Source: Oasisia sp. SBJ-2009 (taxonomy: Eukaryota > Annelida > Polychaeta > Sabellida > Siboglinidae). From it: DNA of 64,000 nucleotides. Position 1 is the stretch's first letter. The number at the start of each line of letters is the position of its first letter. The notes below the pieces were generated by a model, which saw only the letters and a list, made by a program, of their open reading frames with translations, was not told where the DNA came from and made no database searches. This document shows positions 1-12,697 of this stretch, piece after piece. The translations under genes were made by a program, and so were the position numbers. Where the stretch lies: assembly GCA_964017155.1 (NCBI GenBank), contig OZ024863.1, forward strand, positions 40,268,617 through 40,332,616, written 5' to 3'.

Positions 1-1287
1 CTAGATCAGGTGGCTCTATAAGAGGTCAGTTAATGGATAACTGGTTGAACTCTGCAGCCAGCTTCGTATAAAGGATGTCTCCTAGGGTAAATAGTGAATA
101 CATCAGATAAATGGCAGGCATTATGTCCAATATTTGTTCACACAGCTGTAATAAATACTGCCAAATAAAACATAACTCTTCATTACAAAAACATAAAAGC
201 GTAAATATTCATTCATTCATTATTAGTTCTAAACTATGCCAATAAATATTAACTTAATTATCTGTGAAAAATGTTAAATGTCAACAACAATAGCACATTA
301 CATATTAACCAATGTAATAACAGTTTCGGATAAACTGGAAATCACAGATTGACCAGAATATGAAATATTTAGTCAACTAAAACACGAAAATGGCAGCCAA
401 CATTGTGAAGCATCAACTAAAGTTTCACTGCAGTTATACTCATGGTGGAGGAATGATTACAACCCAAGTTTAAAACCATTACTGATTCTGACTGAACAGC
501 CAACCCAGTATGCACTGGTATTCTTATGCACTGCTACTCCTAATGCTAAGGGCCATAATTTCAGCTTGCCATAACTGACAGTCTAGTCTGTACTCCGTGT
601 AGCTTGGCTTTCCACCAACCACCTAGAGGCCTCACAGAAAGGTGACCTAGATTGTACCTTGCTCTTACTACTGCATAAAACAGACCACCATATTAATTAA
701 ATCAACTGAAAAGGAATACTCATGAAGGAGCCAGTATTCACAGCCATATTTTAAATACGGTTATTCGATTTTTGTATGAAGAAATTTACCCAGCTTCAGT
801 GGCTAGTTCCTACTACACGTAATGACTCTTTCCAAATTGATGGCCGTTTATATTACACAAGAAAGCTTTGATGACATTCATGACTCTGAATCAACAGAAT
901 GTGTTGGTCTAGTGGACACTCTGTGTGGTGACACAGCAGGTATGGTGGAGGTGTCAGTTGACAGTCAGGTTGTCATTCGACCCAGACACACCCACCCCTG
1001 TATAATGTATCATCACAATGTCAGTGAATTCACCTAGGCTATGCAGTATGCATGAAGCATACATACTCAATCAGACTGTCCACCCCTGCTACTGACCACA
1101 AGGGCAATTATTCTTCGTCAACCCTTTAGTGAGCCAGATAATTTAGTGGGCCAGATAATGCCACCGAAATAACTCAGCTTTATTACTTTGCCCTTTGATG
1201 AATCTTATAAAGCAGTAGAGCACATCAACGTCCCTTCTAATTCTGTAGATTGCCCAGTCACACAAACTAACACAACTGACTTGGTTA
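1..1287. other. Intron, nothing recognised
   Basis: AT-rich intronic sequence of the spectraplakin gene. An open frame at 822-1037 on the plus strand is short, unlike any family I know, and has no splice context. I see no repeat or RNA gene here. Confidence 0.5.
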
Positions 1288-1581
1288 CACATAGCTTTAT
1301 GCAGAGGCCCTCCCACCCATCATTTGGACAGGTAAAAACAGTTGTGGACGGGTAGAAATACGAGTGGACAGGTAACAAAATTAATGAGCAAAGTCTTCCA
1401 AAACCATAGACATTGTCAATTATACCTTAGAAGTGAGTCTAAATGGTGTCATATGTGTGCTTGTAGTCCATTTCAGGTCATCAGACACATTTTAAAGTTT
1501 TGAACTGGCTTAACAGTTCACAGCCATATTTCCACCAAAACATGTGTGACTGGCAATAATTTGGTCCTGCATAAACCCCTG
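1288..1581. mobile_element. hAT-like MITE, copy 1
   Basis: This is a non-autonomous element of about 294 bp. The left end reads CACATAGCTTTATGCAGAG and the right end CCTGCATAAACCCCTG, an inverted terminal repeat built on GCTTTATGCAG. It is flanked by CTTGGTTA (1280-1287) and CTTGGCTA (1582-1589), an 8-bp target duplication with one mismatch. An 8-bp duplication and ends resembling CAGGG are hAT hallmarks. It has no coding capacity, and three further copies lie in the window (12698, 39680, 43284). Confidence 0.85.
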
Positions 1582-2440
1582 CTTGGCTATGTCTTGTCTT
1601 AATCAACTACCAGGACTAACAGTAAAACTATGTTGTTAATAATTAACACTAATGTGGGGTTACACTGTATTCACTTCATCATTCACTCCATGACAGATCT
1701 GTTCATTTCAACTTGAGCTAACATCTGCGGGAAGTATTCAGCAATGTTGCAATTACTGCACAAAGACTATCCATACACAAGTAGCCGTTACTGTCAACAG
1801 CCACATATGCAGCTGTAGTAATGTGGATTATACAAACTGCACACTTCAAAAAGCAGCAGGGGACTGACTTGTCACCTCTGAAATAAGACCCCCACATTTT
1901 TTGGGTCGACTATCTTTTTGGGCCCTGGTGAGCTGGGGTTGTTAACTGTCTCGCCTGATATCCGATCTCCTGTCTAGTAACACCACACCACAGAGAACAA
2001 GGACCCTCTTATGCAATCCACCACTAAACTACTTAGGCAAGAACAGGCATAGCATTGCAGAACAATGCCAACCACTCTGAAGTGTTCATTTAAGTGTATT
2101 ATAACACCACTTGATTTAATGCTCAGTGAACATATCTTTGATCGATCTCGCAGACAAGCCCTGTCTCTGTTGTTAGGTCTTTGTCATCAAGACTACAGAG
2201 ACATCTGAGAATGTCTAGCGGGAAGTATGTCACACCTAAGTTGACTCTGATGGAACCAGTTGCCTGTCAACTGGCCCAAGCACATGAGGCCATGTGACTC
2301 GTCCATCATAACTGTTGTCAACAATTTCAAAACAAAAATAGGCCATGCAGACAATAATAACACAAACACTATCAAAAAAGAACAGTTTAGAGATAATATT
2401 ACACAAGGCAGGTGAGTGTTGACACGTTAGACTGGTAGGT

Positions 2441-2516
2441 TGGCTATTTACAACTGGTTTAAATTAAAATTGCTATAAATAAAATATCTAAACTTCATGA
2501 GAATAGTTAGATATTT
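2441..2516. repeat. Dispersed repeat fragment, pair A
   Basis: The block beginning GGCTATTTACAACTG and ending near GAGAATAGTTAGA matches 3461-3531 closely, in the same orientation. It has no terminal inverted repeats and its class is unknown. Confidence 0.6.
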
Positions 2517-3460
2517 TATTATATGAATACATATGCACACACTTTTAGAGTAACTCTGAATTAAGCATGATATGGTATGGTAGTGTGGTAGATGGACACT
2601 AACAGCCTTCAGTTCCTTATATCTGTGCATGACCATGACAAAAAAATATCCTATATATTAACATGCTAACTTTGGGGGCTTGTAAGTGCATCCACTCTCA
2701 GGCACCGAGGCCCATTTCCCCATTTCTGTGTCCAATAATTTTACTTCCTTGGAACATCGGGCTCTGGTCTACCAACTGGCTATGCACTTTGAAAAAAAAC
2801 ACTAGTTATTTCAAGTAATTTATTTACAAACCTATGTACCCGCTTTGCCACCTAGTGGAGTATGTTTGCAACTATCCAGGTGGCACCACTGTGGTTAGGT
2901 TTAAAACTAAAACACCGATAACTGATGACCTTGGTGTGTTGCTTCAAGGGTCCGAGTACATCGGCCAGTGTCAATGTGTAACTCGTATGGATTCATTCAC
3001 TACAGATAGACAACTGAAAATAGACCACTCCCATATTGACCCTAGCCATGGCTGTTTGGCATATAACCTCATAAGTCAAGATATATCACAAACCATTTAT
3101 ATACCATGAATGAAGCGCAAAGGTGGTGAGATGCAGTAGTACACTAAGGGACCGTGTGATAATAAACAACAGGGACCGTATCAAAACACTCGCGGACAAC
3201 CGAGTAGTGTTAGGACTTACATGTAGGTTGACTGATCATAGTACATATGGCACTTCACCCTACCTGACCGACCTATGGCACAGCATGCCAAGACCAACAC
3301 ACAGAGTCCAATGAAAACTCATAATTAATAAGTTACTATTTAAAAGATAACTCAGCTGGAACATTTAAGTGGAGAAGTGCACTATATAAATGAGAGACAA
3401 ATAGTATTGCAGACTGCTTCACTGACACATCGAACTCACAGGCAAATAACACATGGTTAA

Positions 3461-3683
3461 AGGCTATTTATAACTGTTTTAAATAAAAATAGTTATAAAT
3501 AAAATACCCAAACTTCACGAGAATAGTTAGACTTTTTTGAAATGCAAAAAAACAGTCTTCATGTCACCAAGGACAACATTTCTATGATACACCTGCAAAA
3601 GTGGCCCAGTGGCACATCCTGGCGTTGACAGTTTCCAGTATATAGGATCACTCTTACGCTAAGGAGCAAAATAAATTTTTAAA
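3461..3683. repeat. Dispersed repeat, longer copy
   Basis: The first about 70 bp match 2441-2516; the last about 90 bp match 12504-12585 (shared words CCAGTGG, TGACAGTTT and AAGGAGCAAAA). The simplest reading is a single interspersed repeat of at least 220 bp, of which the other two sites keep different parts. Confidence 0.55.
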
Positions 3684-4066
3684 GAGTCAAAATTGGCTTA
3701 TAGAGTTCGCAGGAATGTTAGTTAGTGCAGCAGTTACCTGAAGTCATCCCCGGACTCAGGTAAACATCTTCAAACAGAGGTGTCAGGGGAAAGTAGGGAT
3801 GGGGCTGGGGCCAGCAGCAGTAGCTAATGATGCATGGATGGTGTCTCAGAGACAGGGAGGAGACTGACTGAACACACTTTTAGCAGCAGTAGAGACTGGG
3901 CTGTCAGTGCCCAGACAAATGAGACCTTACAGCCAAGTAAGACACTTGTAAATCACTCTTTGACACCCCACCTGGGCCCTACCTACTCCACCTAGACAGA
4001 CATGTCCATCTACCACATCTCTCCGGCCTGGCAGTGAGTCAGACTTGCACTGGGCTAACCTGCTAC

Positions 4067-4556
4067 TTTCTAGGAGCACTATTCTAGGAGCACCTTTCTA
4101 GGAGCATCTTTCTAGGAGCACCTTTCTAGGAGCACCTTTCTAGGAGCATCTTTCTAGGAGCACCTTTCTAGGAGCACCTTTCTAGGAGCACCTTTCTAGG
4201 AGCACCTTTCTAGGAGCACCTTTCTAGGAGCATCTTTCTAGGAGCACCTTTCTAGGAGCACCTTTCTAGGAGCATCTTTCTAGGAGCATCTTTCTAGGAG
4301 CATCATTCTCGGAGCATCATTCTAGGAGCATCTTTCTAGGAGCACCTTTCTAGGAGCATCTTTCTAGGAGCATCTTTCTAGGAGCATCATTCTTGGAGCA
4401 TCATTCTAGGAGCATCTTTCTAGGAGCACCTTTCTAGGAGCATCATTCTAGGAGCATCATTCTAGGAGCATCTTTCTAGGAGCACTATTCTAGGAGCACC
4501 ATTATAGGAGCACCATTCTAGGAGCACCTTTCTAGGAGGATGTTTCTAGGAGCTTC
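4067..4556. repeat. 15-bp minisatellite, about 33 units
   Basis: A tandem array of CTTTCTAGGAGCACC with variants (CATC, CATT and TATT in the variable positions). Each unit contains the CTAG tetranucleotide. Units vary in a patchy order, consistent with slippage and local duplication. It lies in an intron, about 1.2 kb downstream (in transcript sense) of the candidate first exon at 5764-5832. Confidence 0.95.
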
Positions 4557-5763
4557 TTTATATCAGCCCAACTTGATAACTCTGGCTACAACTACACTGA
4601 TAAAACCACGCATTAACCATTCTGTTTTAAATTAACTGGACAACAAATCACGCACTGTTATTCTATATGAATTAAACGTGGTGTAAACATGCCAAGAATT
4701 TTTTATTAAAAATAATTTACATAGATTATGTCAGATTTCATACTGTAAATAATAAAATGGTATTTAAACACAATGCCCCACAACACAGCCTTTTGACAAA
4801 TGCCCTGCCAGTCTTCTCACCACCCACCACTTACGGCAGGCATGTTGTAAGATAAACAACAGTGTGTACTGTTGTTTTGATCAGGGGTAATCCACCGCAT
4901 TTAGTGAGCTTATTATAGTGAATCACCAGTGTGACATTTGCCGAGGTTCTACATTTGCTCAGGTCCTGGAGAACAGCAACTGATACGCGAGGTGGAAATT
5001 ACCTAGCTCACTTCTCGCACGCGACTACTAATTTTGCAAGTGAAATTGTTTAATAAAACAACATTTATAATATGATTATATTATAGACACAATTCTGACC
5101 AGTGGATAGAGATGTGAGTTAGGGAGAGGAGTTGTCAGTACACTGACAGTACAAACATAGTAAAACAATTAACAAACAATCATTTGAATATGATACCAAC
5201 CGGAACATTCCCAATGGAGCAGAAATAGCAGGCATTGTAAGGAGCCATATCAAAAGTAAGGTGTCATATAAACAGCAGGGGGTCATATCAAAAGTTGTGG
5301 AAATAACAACAAACCAAAATTTTCACAAAACCACTTCCTGCAAAACAGCCACAAGAGTTGACTGTTCTCAAACTATCACTGGCCTACATGAGGACAGTAC
5401 TACATCATAAAATTACACACTTGGTACATCTGATTTAAGCATTTCAAGAGTAATCAATTACCTAAGCACTAACACAGTGCTTCACACATGCATGTGATTC
5501 AACTGTATGCTTAATAATGAAATGACACGTGAGTTTTATCGGAATCCATTTCATCTGCTGACGCGAACTTGACGCGAAGGCTCAGTCTTCAGAGACAGCT
5601 GTAGTACAAGGTAGACACAATGTAACGACTACTTATGATCCCGCTGAACGTCCCATGGACATCCAGTTCAATATCTGCCTTGACTATTCCCTGCTACCAC
5701 CCCACCCACACCCATGTGGCCTCTCCCTTCTACCGGGCTACCACACACCAGGGAGACAGTTAC
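4557..5763. other. Intron, nothing recognised
   Basis: Unique-looking intronic sequence directly downstream, in transcript sense, of the candidate first exon ending at 5764. I found no CH2-encoding exon, RNA gene or mobile element in it. Confidence 0.5.
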
Positions 5764-5832
5764 CTGTAAGGGAGCCTCATCCTTCTTTCCCTTCTTCTTC
5801 TTCTTCCTCCTGCCAGCACAGCCACAGAACAT
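5764..5832 (-). CDS. MACF1: Candidate alternative first exon, acylation/polybasic N-terminus (CH2-only isoform)
   Basis: A minus-strand ATG at 5832 opens 23 codons, MFCGCAGRR followed by a Lys-rich run and ending EAPLQ, directly followed by a canonical donor (CAG|gtaact). The Met has a good context (ACACCATG) and an in-frame TAG lies 27 bases upstream, so this is the first start. The exon ends in phase 0, the same phase as the last CH1 exon (23730-23822), so it could splice to the CH2 exon and give an isoform lacking CH1. Two cysteines near the start plus a basic run resemble S-acylated, membrane-anchored N-termini; that is inference. Vertebrate dystonin and fly short stop have CH2-only isoforms with short unique N-termini. 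No transcript evidence is available; a chance open frame before a donor is the alternative. Confidence 0.55.
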
Positions 5833-7000
5833 GGTGTCTCCTCCACATGGACTCCCACCCTACCTCCCTGTCTGTCCTCTGTCCTCCTGAAGGCTGTGTC
5901 CACTCCGCTAGTCCAGTTCTCCCTCGACCAGCAGGCCTGTGAACCCAGCACCCAGGATGCAGCAGTGGGACTAATGACTTGGCCTGCCTCACAGCAACTG
6001 CCAGCCAACTGGAACAATGGCTGTGCCTAGTCCCTACAGCCTGGCCGTGGTCACACACACCTCCACTCACAGACTCTGTCAGTGTGACTGTGTCAGGACA
6101 TGCAGTTGGCACAACTCTCACAGTCCACAGATCCTCCTCGGCGACTCGATAAATCACCTTGTTGCTCCCACCCTACACACAGTCTCACCTGCCAAACAGG
6201 CATTACAGCCAAATAGATCACTCCCCACCGGTCAGTGAAGCTTGACCGTCAATACCACAGAGTAACAGGTAGATTCAATGTCCTCAGGCCACCGGAGATC
6301 ATCAATCAACCCACACGCATCACTCTGTCATTTTGTCTAATCCGAACACCAGAGTCGTGAAGTGGAATATGACACGATTCAACACATGCTGTTGCCTCCT
6401 GTGCGCTTGTCTTGTAGACATTTACTGTGTAACACTGACACTCCACAAAATACCAGATTCTTGCCTGATCTAATACACAGCTGAGTACAAAAACAACTGG
6501 AAAATATTCCCAGTAAGACAATCAGTGCCTTCACACTGCACTATCGGTGTAGTCGATTCCACGGGAAACACCCGGCGACAACCTCTATTCACTAATCCCG
6601 CCAGCAGAGCGTCTTCCGTCATCCTCCCGTTAACCCGGCCATAAATTCCTCCTCCCTGTTAGATTACGCAGCAAAAAGTCACCACTCCACAGAGCCGAAA
6701 ATATACAGTCTCCAGGCAGCGCGGAGATTGCACAATCACGGAAGCAAAGAGCCTAGGTCAGAGTGATGATAACAAGCTTCACAGCAGAGTCCAGTAACAC
6801 CACAGCCTGTGTCACTGGTTGCTAATGTGTCATCTAATGACCGACTTCCTCCGGGAATCTATGATTCCATTCCACAATAATCAATGCTTCATTAAGATCT
6901 CTTGGTCTGGCGCTTCCCGTACTTGACCATTGATTGGTACAACATCTGACTGACCAGTACAAGACAGGGTTCACGTCAAATCTTCACTACAATATCCGAG
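5833..7000 (-). promoter_or_regulatory. Putative 5'UTR/promoter region of the 5764-5832 first exon
   Basis: The sequence upstream (higher coordinates) of the candidate start is less AT-rich than its neighbours and has scattered CpG around 6540-6620. I see no clear TATA box. The minus frame at 5777-6157 overlaps the exon in a different frame and is not considered coding. This reading depends entirely on the first exon being real. Confidence 0.25.
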
Positions 7001-9785
7001 CATATTAAAGGTGAAGGTCATTGTAGTGACTAGTAGATATGTCCGGCAGAGCCTACACATTGGTGCTGCATTGTGATGTCAATTAGCCAGGGACAGACTA
7101 CTGCAGCACTAAGCTGTGACAGTCCACAGCTGAAATAATGCACCACGTAATATCCAGTTGCCTAAAGGCTCATAGGATATCCTGCTGCCAAACATATTTG
7201 TGTCACTGTGACATGTATGTCTCTGTTAATACCAAAGATGAATCCGTAATACTGCAATTCTGAATATAACCATTATTTAATAATAATAATAATAATAATA
7301 AGGCAACCTTTTTTGCTTGTAAAATCCTAAATGGAAACCATGCTCACAGACAAAAATACTATAATAGTTATCAATCACAAAATTTAGAAACAGTACTAAA
7401 GTTGTCGACAGATGTATGAATACATCAGGGGGCTGAAGGCAAGGGTGTAAACATAAGCTTTTGAATTATGATTGTGCATATTGTTTTTGTACACAAGCAA
7501 CGAAAATAAATACGCCAGCTGTTTCAAAGGCACTCTAACTAAACTGAGAGGAGCAATAACCTTGCCCAGCTGTGGTTTTTAGATTACTGTGAAATCATAT
7601 TTTTGTAAATTATCTGTGGGACTCTGTTTTTCAGGCATTCCTCTAAATGAAGACATCAGGACTATTATAGTTGGTGTCTGAGAATGACTGTAACTTCTAG
7701 TAGCACCGTCAGATGGCCTGTCTATCACCAGCAGACACCAAACACGTCCAACCGGAGACCTGGGTGTATTCCTGGCACGTCACAGACTGGGGGGGGGGGG
7801 GGGGTGACTGGCATGGCTGTATTTACACACTGAGTAAGTTCCTTGCTAGATCAACCCAACCAAGGCAGCCATTACTACTGCTTTCTCTTCAGCTGTATCA
7901 CCCCAGTTATACGCCCCTCTTTCTGTTACCCCCTATCACTTCTATACTTCTATCCGCTACTCTAATAATTGTCCCCCGTCCCAATCACTCCCAGTTCCTC
8001 CCCTACCCTTCGTCTCATCCCCCTTCTCCCTGTCAGTGTCCTTCATTTTATCCCTTGGAGTTTTCCGTCTTTCTGCCCCTCGTTACTCTCCTTCTGGTAA
8101 CGATGACGACCAGGGTTGCTATGTTTGAACAATACAAGTAAGCCCTATACGTCCACCTAGTATTGGGGTTGGTGTCACCACTGCTCAGGTATGCCCAGCA
8201 AGGCCAACTGCTTTAATACCACAACTCAAAAAAGACCCCCCTCCCCCCAAAAAAAAAAAAACACTAAGAACATCACATGTTCAACATAACATGCACTGCA
8301 GAGAAACGACACATATTACCAATTTAACCATCTTAATGGCGAGATAATAAACCAGATGTGATCTACCGCCACCAAACCTCCCCCACCACATAAACCTGCC
8401 AAACTCAACTACACACACTGGTGCCTATGTTTACTGTCACCCTGCCTCCAGCGCCCATTGACCTCAATCTAAATGCACATAACTAGCAGTCTACGATATC
8501 AGTTTGCCTGGTCAGTCCAGCATGGGGCGAGTGTCCAACGCTACTTTGACCACAGAGCAACATTTCCACGTGCTATCTCTCATCATCCGTTACAATTCCC
8601 CACAATCATATCAACTCTGTAATAGGTCTGGCTAGATCTGTCTCACTTTTGACATGCCTCTAGTCTCAATACGTTAAAAGAAACCACTGAACCATGACGC
8701 TACCCATAATAACCCTTATTCTGTTCACTCAATGCGTTTATCAGACTCCTTCAGAAACCGAGGCCACTTAAATTATGTTCAAAGAATACCCCATAGTAAG
8801 GTTAGCACACCATCTGACTTTAACTTCTCCTATGAAATACACAGTACCAGAGTTAAAACACAGTTGATACTAACTTCTAACAGAAAAGCAATAACACATG
8901 GCTCCGGGCAATAACACCGCCAGACCGATGGTATTCACTTGCTGTCTAATGTTGCCATAAATGTTGCCAAAAAAGGAGAGCAGGACCTGAGCACGGAGAA
9001 GATACGTATCTGAGTGGTCCCGATGCTATCTCCTGCCTCACAACCAACCAGTCTGGCAGCCGATTGGCTTCATATCAAACTACAGGCTCGGCATCACAAA
9101 AAAAAAAACTTCAGACTAGTTTGACTTGGTCTTGAAAGACGACGAATCAAATGTGACAAAGGACTATCTATGTGAAGATAGAACAGACCTTTTCAGTCAC
9201 ACCCAATACCCAATTTTATGTCTGGCTATCTCAACCATGGACTTTACTTATGTACAACAAAACAGTCTATATCAGACATAGAACATTATTTTATATATGC
9301 AACAAAACAGACCCAGTATAACCTAGCACTCTGTCGGATCTCTCACAGAAATATAACCGTAGATGTGGATTCCTTGTGTATTATATGCGAGATGAAATTC
9401 ATTTTAATATATTTTGTAAATGTAACTGTCATCTTCATGACGGGCGCCAGTTGACAACTGGCCTGGCTGATTGAGACTAGCCCCAGACACCTTGCACCTG
9501 TCCAGTTGGTATTAGCCACAACAATGCACTGTCTGTGTTTACACGCCACCTGTTAAGGCAACAGGTTGTCAGATACAAAAGGGGTGTGTCCAATGTCCAT
9601 TCACCTGGTAAAGAAGCTATTTAAACACAACACAGGTAACACCACAGGTGCCTGGAGCACAGACCACGTACCTCAGTGTCCAACCCATTTGGGGGGCTGT
9701 CGGTAAGGACCCGTGCCCCCCAGTAGTTGAGGGGGGGCGAGGGGCTCCGGCCTCCGGGGAGACTGGCATGAATGAACAGCCTCAC
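7001..9785. other. Intron, low-complexity islands only
   Basis: No exon seen. Contains a short AAT repeat (7280-7302), a run of 16 G (7789-7804), a plus-strand pyrimidine-rich stretch (7900-8100) that leaves an open frame of 142 codons with no family resemblance, and a C/A homopolymer patch at 8239-8262. Confidence 0.5.
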
Positions 9786-9818
9786 CTGGGGTCCATCGAC
9801 CCTTAAGAAACGGTACAT
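9786..9818 (-). CDS. Weak candidate alternative first exon (11 codons, phase 0)
   Basis: A minus-strand ATG at 9818 reads MYRFLRVDGPQ and runs straight into a donor, CAG|gtgagg. An in-frame TGA lies four codons upstream. The exon ends in phase 0, matching what is needed to join a CH2 exon. The surrounding 9650-10050 is locally richer in G+C and CpG than the rest of the intron, as expected near a promoter. Eleven codons before a donor occur easily by chance, so this is offered only as a candidate. Confidence 0.25.
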
Positions 9819-12697
9819 TTCCACTTGTCAGCACGCCACCAACAGTTGTAGTGCTATGGCTTCATCACCGGTGGGCAAGTTCGTGGGGAAACTTCAGCCC
9901 CGAGACGACAGGGAATATCCAGCGGCAAACCACCACCAGGTGTTCAGCTGTCCCGAGCCATCCGCGATCGAAGCCGTACACACTGGACAGATGGGGTGGC
10001 GATACCACGACCACTATACCTTTTTCAGCCCCGTGTCATCACTCACGCAGTGACAGCCCAATGACCTGGTATTCCGTCAACATCAGTGAAGGTTCCACGC
10101 CCACTCTCTACCGCTGACCGTGCCGCTCAGGTCAACCAGAGAGGGGCAGACTACAACACTGACTGGGTAACTACCCCTGCCACAGATAATGCTAGCACCA
10201 GCCAGTCATGGATGACTGACCACGATCGCTCAGCCGTGACTACATCCCACAACTATTTGCCTGTCCTAACCCTCTCGGGTATGAACCCCGACATACACAG
10301 ACGGTGACATACAAATTCTTCGATACTGATCACACGCCAATCGCGACCGTGTTACAGGCAGATAGCCTGATAACACACATCAGGCTTTCATGTGTGACTC
10401 CAAAGCCCTGAAGCTAAACAGCTTAATCTTTGTGGACCTGATAGGATCAACTGGAGTTTACCCAGTGAGTTTATTCAGCACACACAGTCTTCAATACTGT
10501 GTCTTGACCTGTACACATTACAAGCAGTGCAAGTCTCTGTACCTAGTAATTTTGTTTTACGATCCTCAAGGCAGAATAGAATAGAATAGATATACAGTTC
10601 ATGAAAGATAAACAGTGTCATAATGGGACCTCTTTAAACTGGTTAAACCCATACTGAAAAACTCCTGAAGGTGATAAAAATGACAGATTGCTATGAAGAC
10701 GCAGGCAGAAGATGCAATTAGCTAAAGTATAATATTGGAAACTTCTAAAGATTAGTTGTCCAAAGGATACCTTCTTAATGGCCTGTTAATTATAATTATC
10801 GATATTTTCCATTAATTTTTTTATTAATTAAATATAATAGCATGCAGAAGAACTCTGTTGATTGTAAACAAAACCTCCCTACAGCTCACTGTATTAATGA
10901 CCCCTCCCGTGTACACTGGTGTCCACAACCACCCACCCTCCCCAGCCACACAATGGTTGAGTTACGTCAAAGCCCAGATCAAGTCTGACCAACAATGTGC
11001 TTTTACACAGCCTGGACACAACTGACAAGTAGTGAAGTTACAACATTTCTTGTCGCCAGCCAAGCGTAACGACGTCCATTCATGAATCAAGGGGCCATTC
11101 ATTGAAAGGGCTCATGCATCGCCTGCGTTAGCTGGCTAGGTCGCTACCCTTCCAGAACAACACGCTAATGGCTCCTACGACCAGCTGGAGCGAAAGACGT
11201 TTATTCTGGTCACTCTATCATGGTGTACGTATCAGAAAGACTCATGTTTCAACTGCACAGCGTCAAAACACAATGTCAGCTAGGTGTTTTTCATAATCTT
11301 AAAAATGCAGTATGGTCTTCCACCAGGCCTATGTGAGGCTCTCTACAGGACATGCAGGTGTGATGTGCTGCCTCCTGGGGAATGACTGGCAAACTAAATA
11401 TGTATCTGCTCTACTGATAACAGTAGCAAAGATGTATCGTAATTCCAGTGTGTGCAAGATTGTTTGACAAGAGTTGTTTAAATTGTGTTGATTTATCCCA
11501 TTCTCCCTGCCCCTATACCCTACCCCTTTCTCCCTCCACCACCCCTTCATTCCCCCTCCCCCTACACCCCAGCCCTCCCTCTCCCTACCCCATTCACTCT
11601 ATCGTCCCTACCCCCTTGCCCTCTCTCCCCCTACTCCTTCATTCTATATCCCCTACCCCCCTACCCCCCTGCCCTCCCTGCCCCCACACGTCACCCTCCC
11701 TGCATGCTCCTATGATATCTGTGCACTTTTATCACATCATTTTCTAAATGTGTCCATTTGCTATCGTATCAAGTGCGTCATCTACTCAACTGATATACTG
11801 AACACATACATGCCCACCAAGACTAACCTGTAACAACAGTTCCTTAGCACATGTATCACACAAACTAGGACTTTCTCTGTTTCAGTTCTAAGTATGTGCA
11901 TTTCAGTAACACTAACAGTCAGCATGCGTTCAGGGTTGTTTAGTAAAAGTGCACAAGATTGGCCTAAATTATTCATGTTGCTAAACAACACGTGCACATC
12001 ATTTTTCTATGTCAATGAGTTAATTCTACAGCTATGGCATATAAAGGCACATTTTACGATAGATATTGCTGTTTCTGGTACTTTCAGCAGTCCAAATTGT
12101 AGAGTTAATTTCTGAGTGCTAATAATTTAAAAATACAATACATATTACATGTGTCATTTTAACAGGAAAGCTCGTGTCATTCAGAGTACTATGTGGTCTG
12201 TGAAAAGTATCATAAAATGCACTACCTCATAATAAAAGTACTTCTGTATTTTAAACTTCTGTAGTCATGGAGTAGATTCACCGGCATAGAAAACATGATG
12301 TGAGAATGTTGTCTCCAGTGTGGCTGTAAATAATTAAGGTAAACCTAACACACATGTACCCAGTAGACAGTCAACAATACCAAGAATGAAGATAATGAAT
12401 TCATAATGAAAATCCATCTTTAAATAGTAGTCATTAAAAATATTAAGGAGTTTTCTGTAAAATGAAATCCCATAATATCGGGGAAATTATTTCTGTGACA
12501 CACCGGCAACTGTTCCAGTGGTGTCCTGGTACTGACAGTTTTCTGTATACAATATCACTATTAAGGAGCAAAACTAATTTAAGAGAAAAATAGATGAAGA
12601 TGAAGACTCCTCATTGTTTCCTCCGGATCCCTGTTCGTCCCCTTCCTGTCGTTCAACCCCTTTCCCATCTTCACCCATTCACACCCTTCAGTGGGAA
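9819..12697. other. Intron, nothing firmly recognised
   Basis: 9850-10300 is open in overlapping plus frames but shows no domain or splice context. 11500-11700 is a plus-strand pyrimidine-rich tract (CCCCTACCC-like). A fragment at 12504-12585 matches the dispersed repeat at 3596-3683. Confidence 0.45.
12504..12585. repeat. Dispersed repeat fragment, pair B
   Basis: Matches 3596-3683 in the same orientation, sharing CCAGTGG, TCCTGG, TGACAGTTT and AAGGAGCAAAA with scattered substitutions. Probably an old copy of the same interspersed repeat. Confidence 0.5.

Larger units (their letters stand above)
1590..4066. other. Intron with fragments of a dispersed repeat
   Basis: No exon seen. About 75 bp at 2441-2516 (centred on GGCTATTTACAACTG) recur at 3461-3531 with scattered mismatches, and the stretch 3596-3683 (around CCAGTGGCACATCCTGG and AAGGAGCAAAATAAATTT) recurs at 12504-12585. 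These look like pieces of one old interspersed repeat. Short open frames at 2834-3314 have no recognisable product. Confidence 0.5.

Noticed and set aside
3738..3767. 30-bp cassette exon (ATGTTTACC... before gtaact) between CH1 and CH2
   Set aside because: In the required phase 0 the fourth codon is TGA; other phases do not match the neighbours.
5777..6157. 126-codon minus frame overlapping the 5764-5832 exon
   Set aside because: It is in another frame, ends in a Glu run created by the same TTC-repeat that encodes Lys in the better frame, and resembles no protein.
7713..8141. 142-codon plus frame
   Set aside because: It spans a G homopolymer and a pyrimidine-rich tract; the residues are low-complexity and no family is recognisable.
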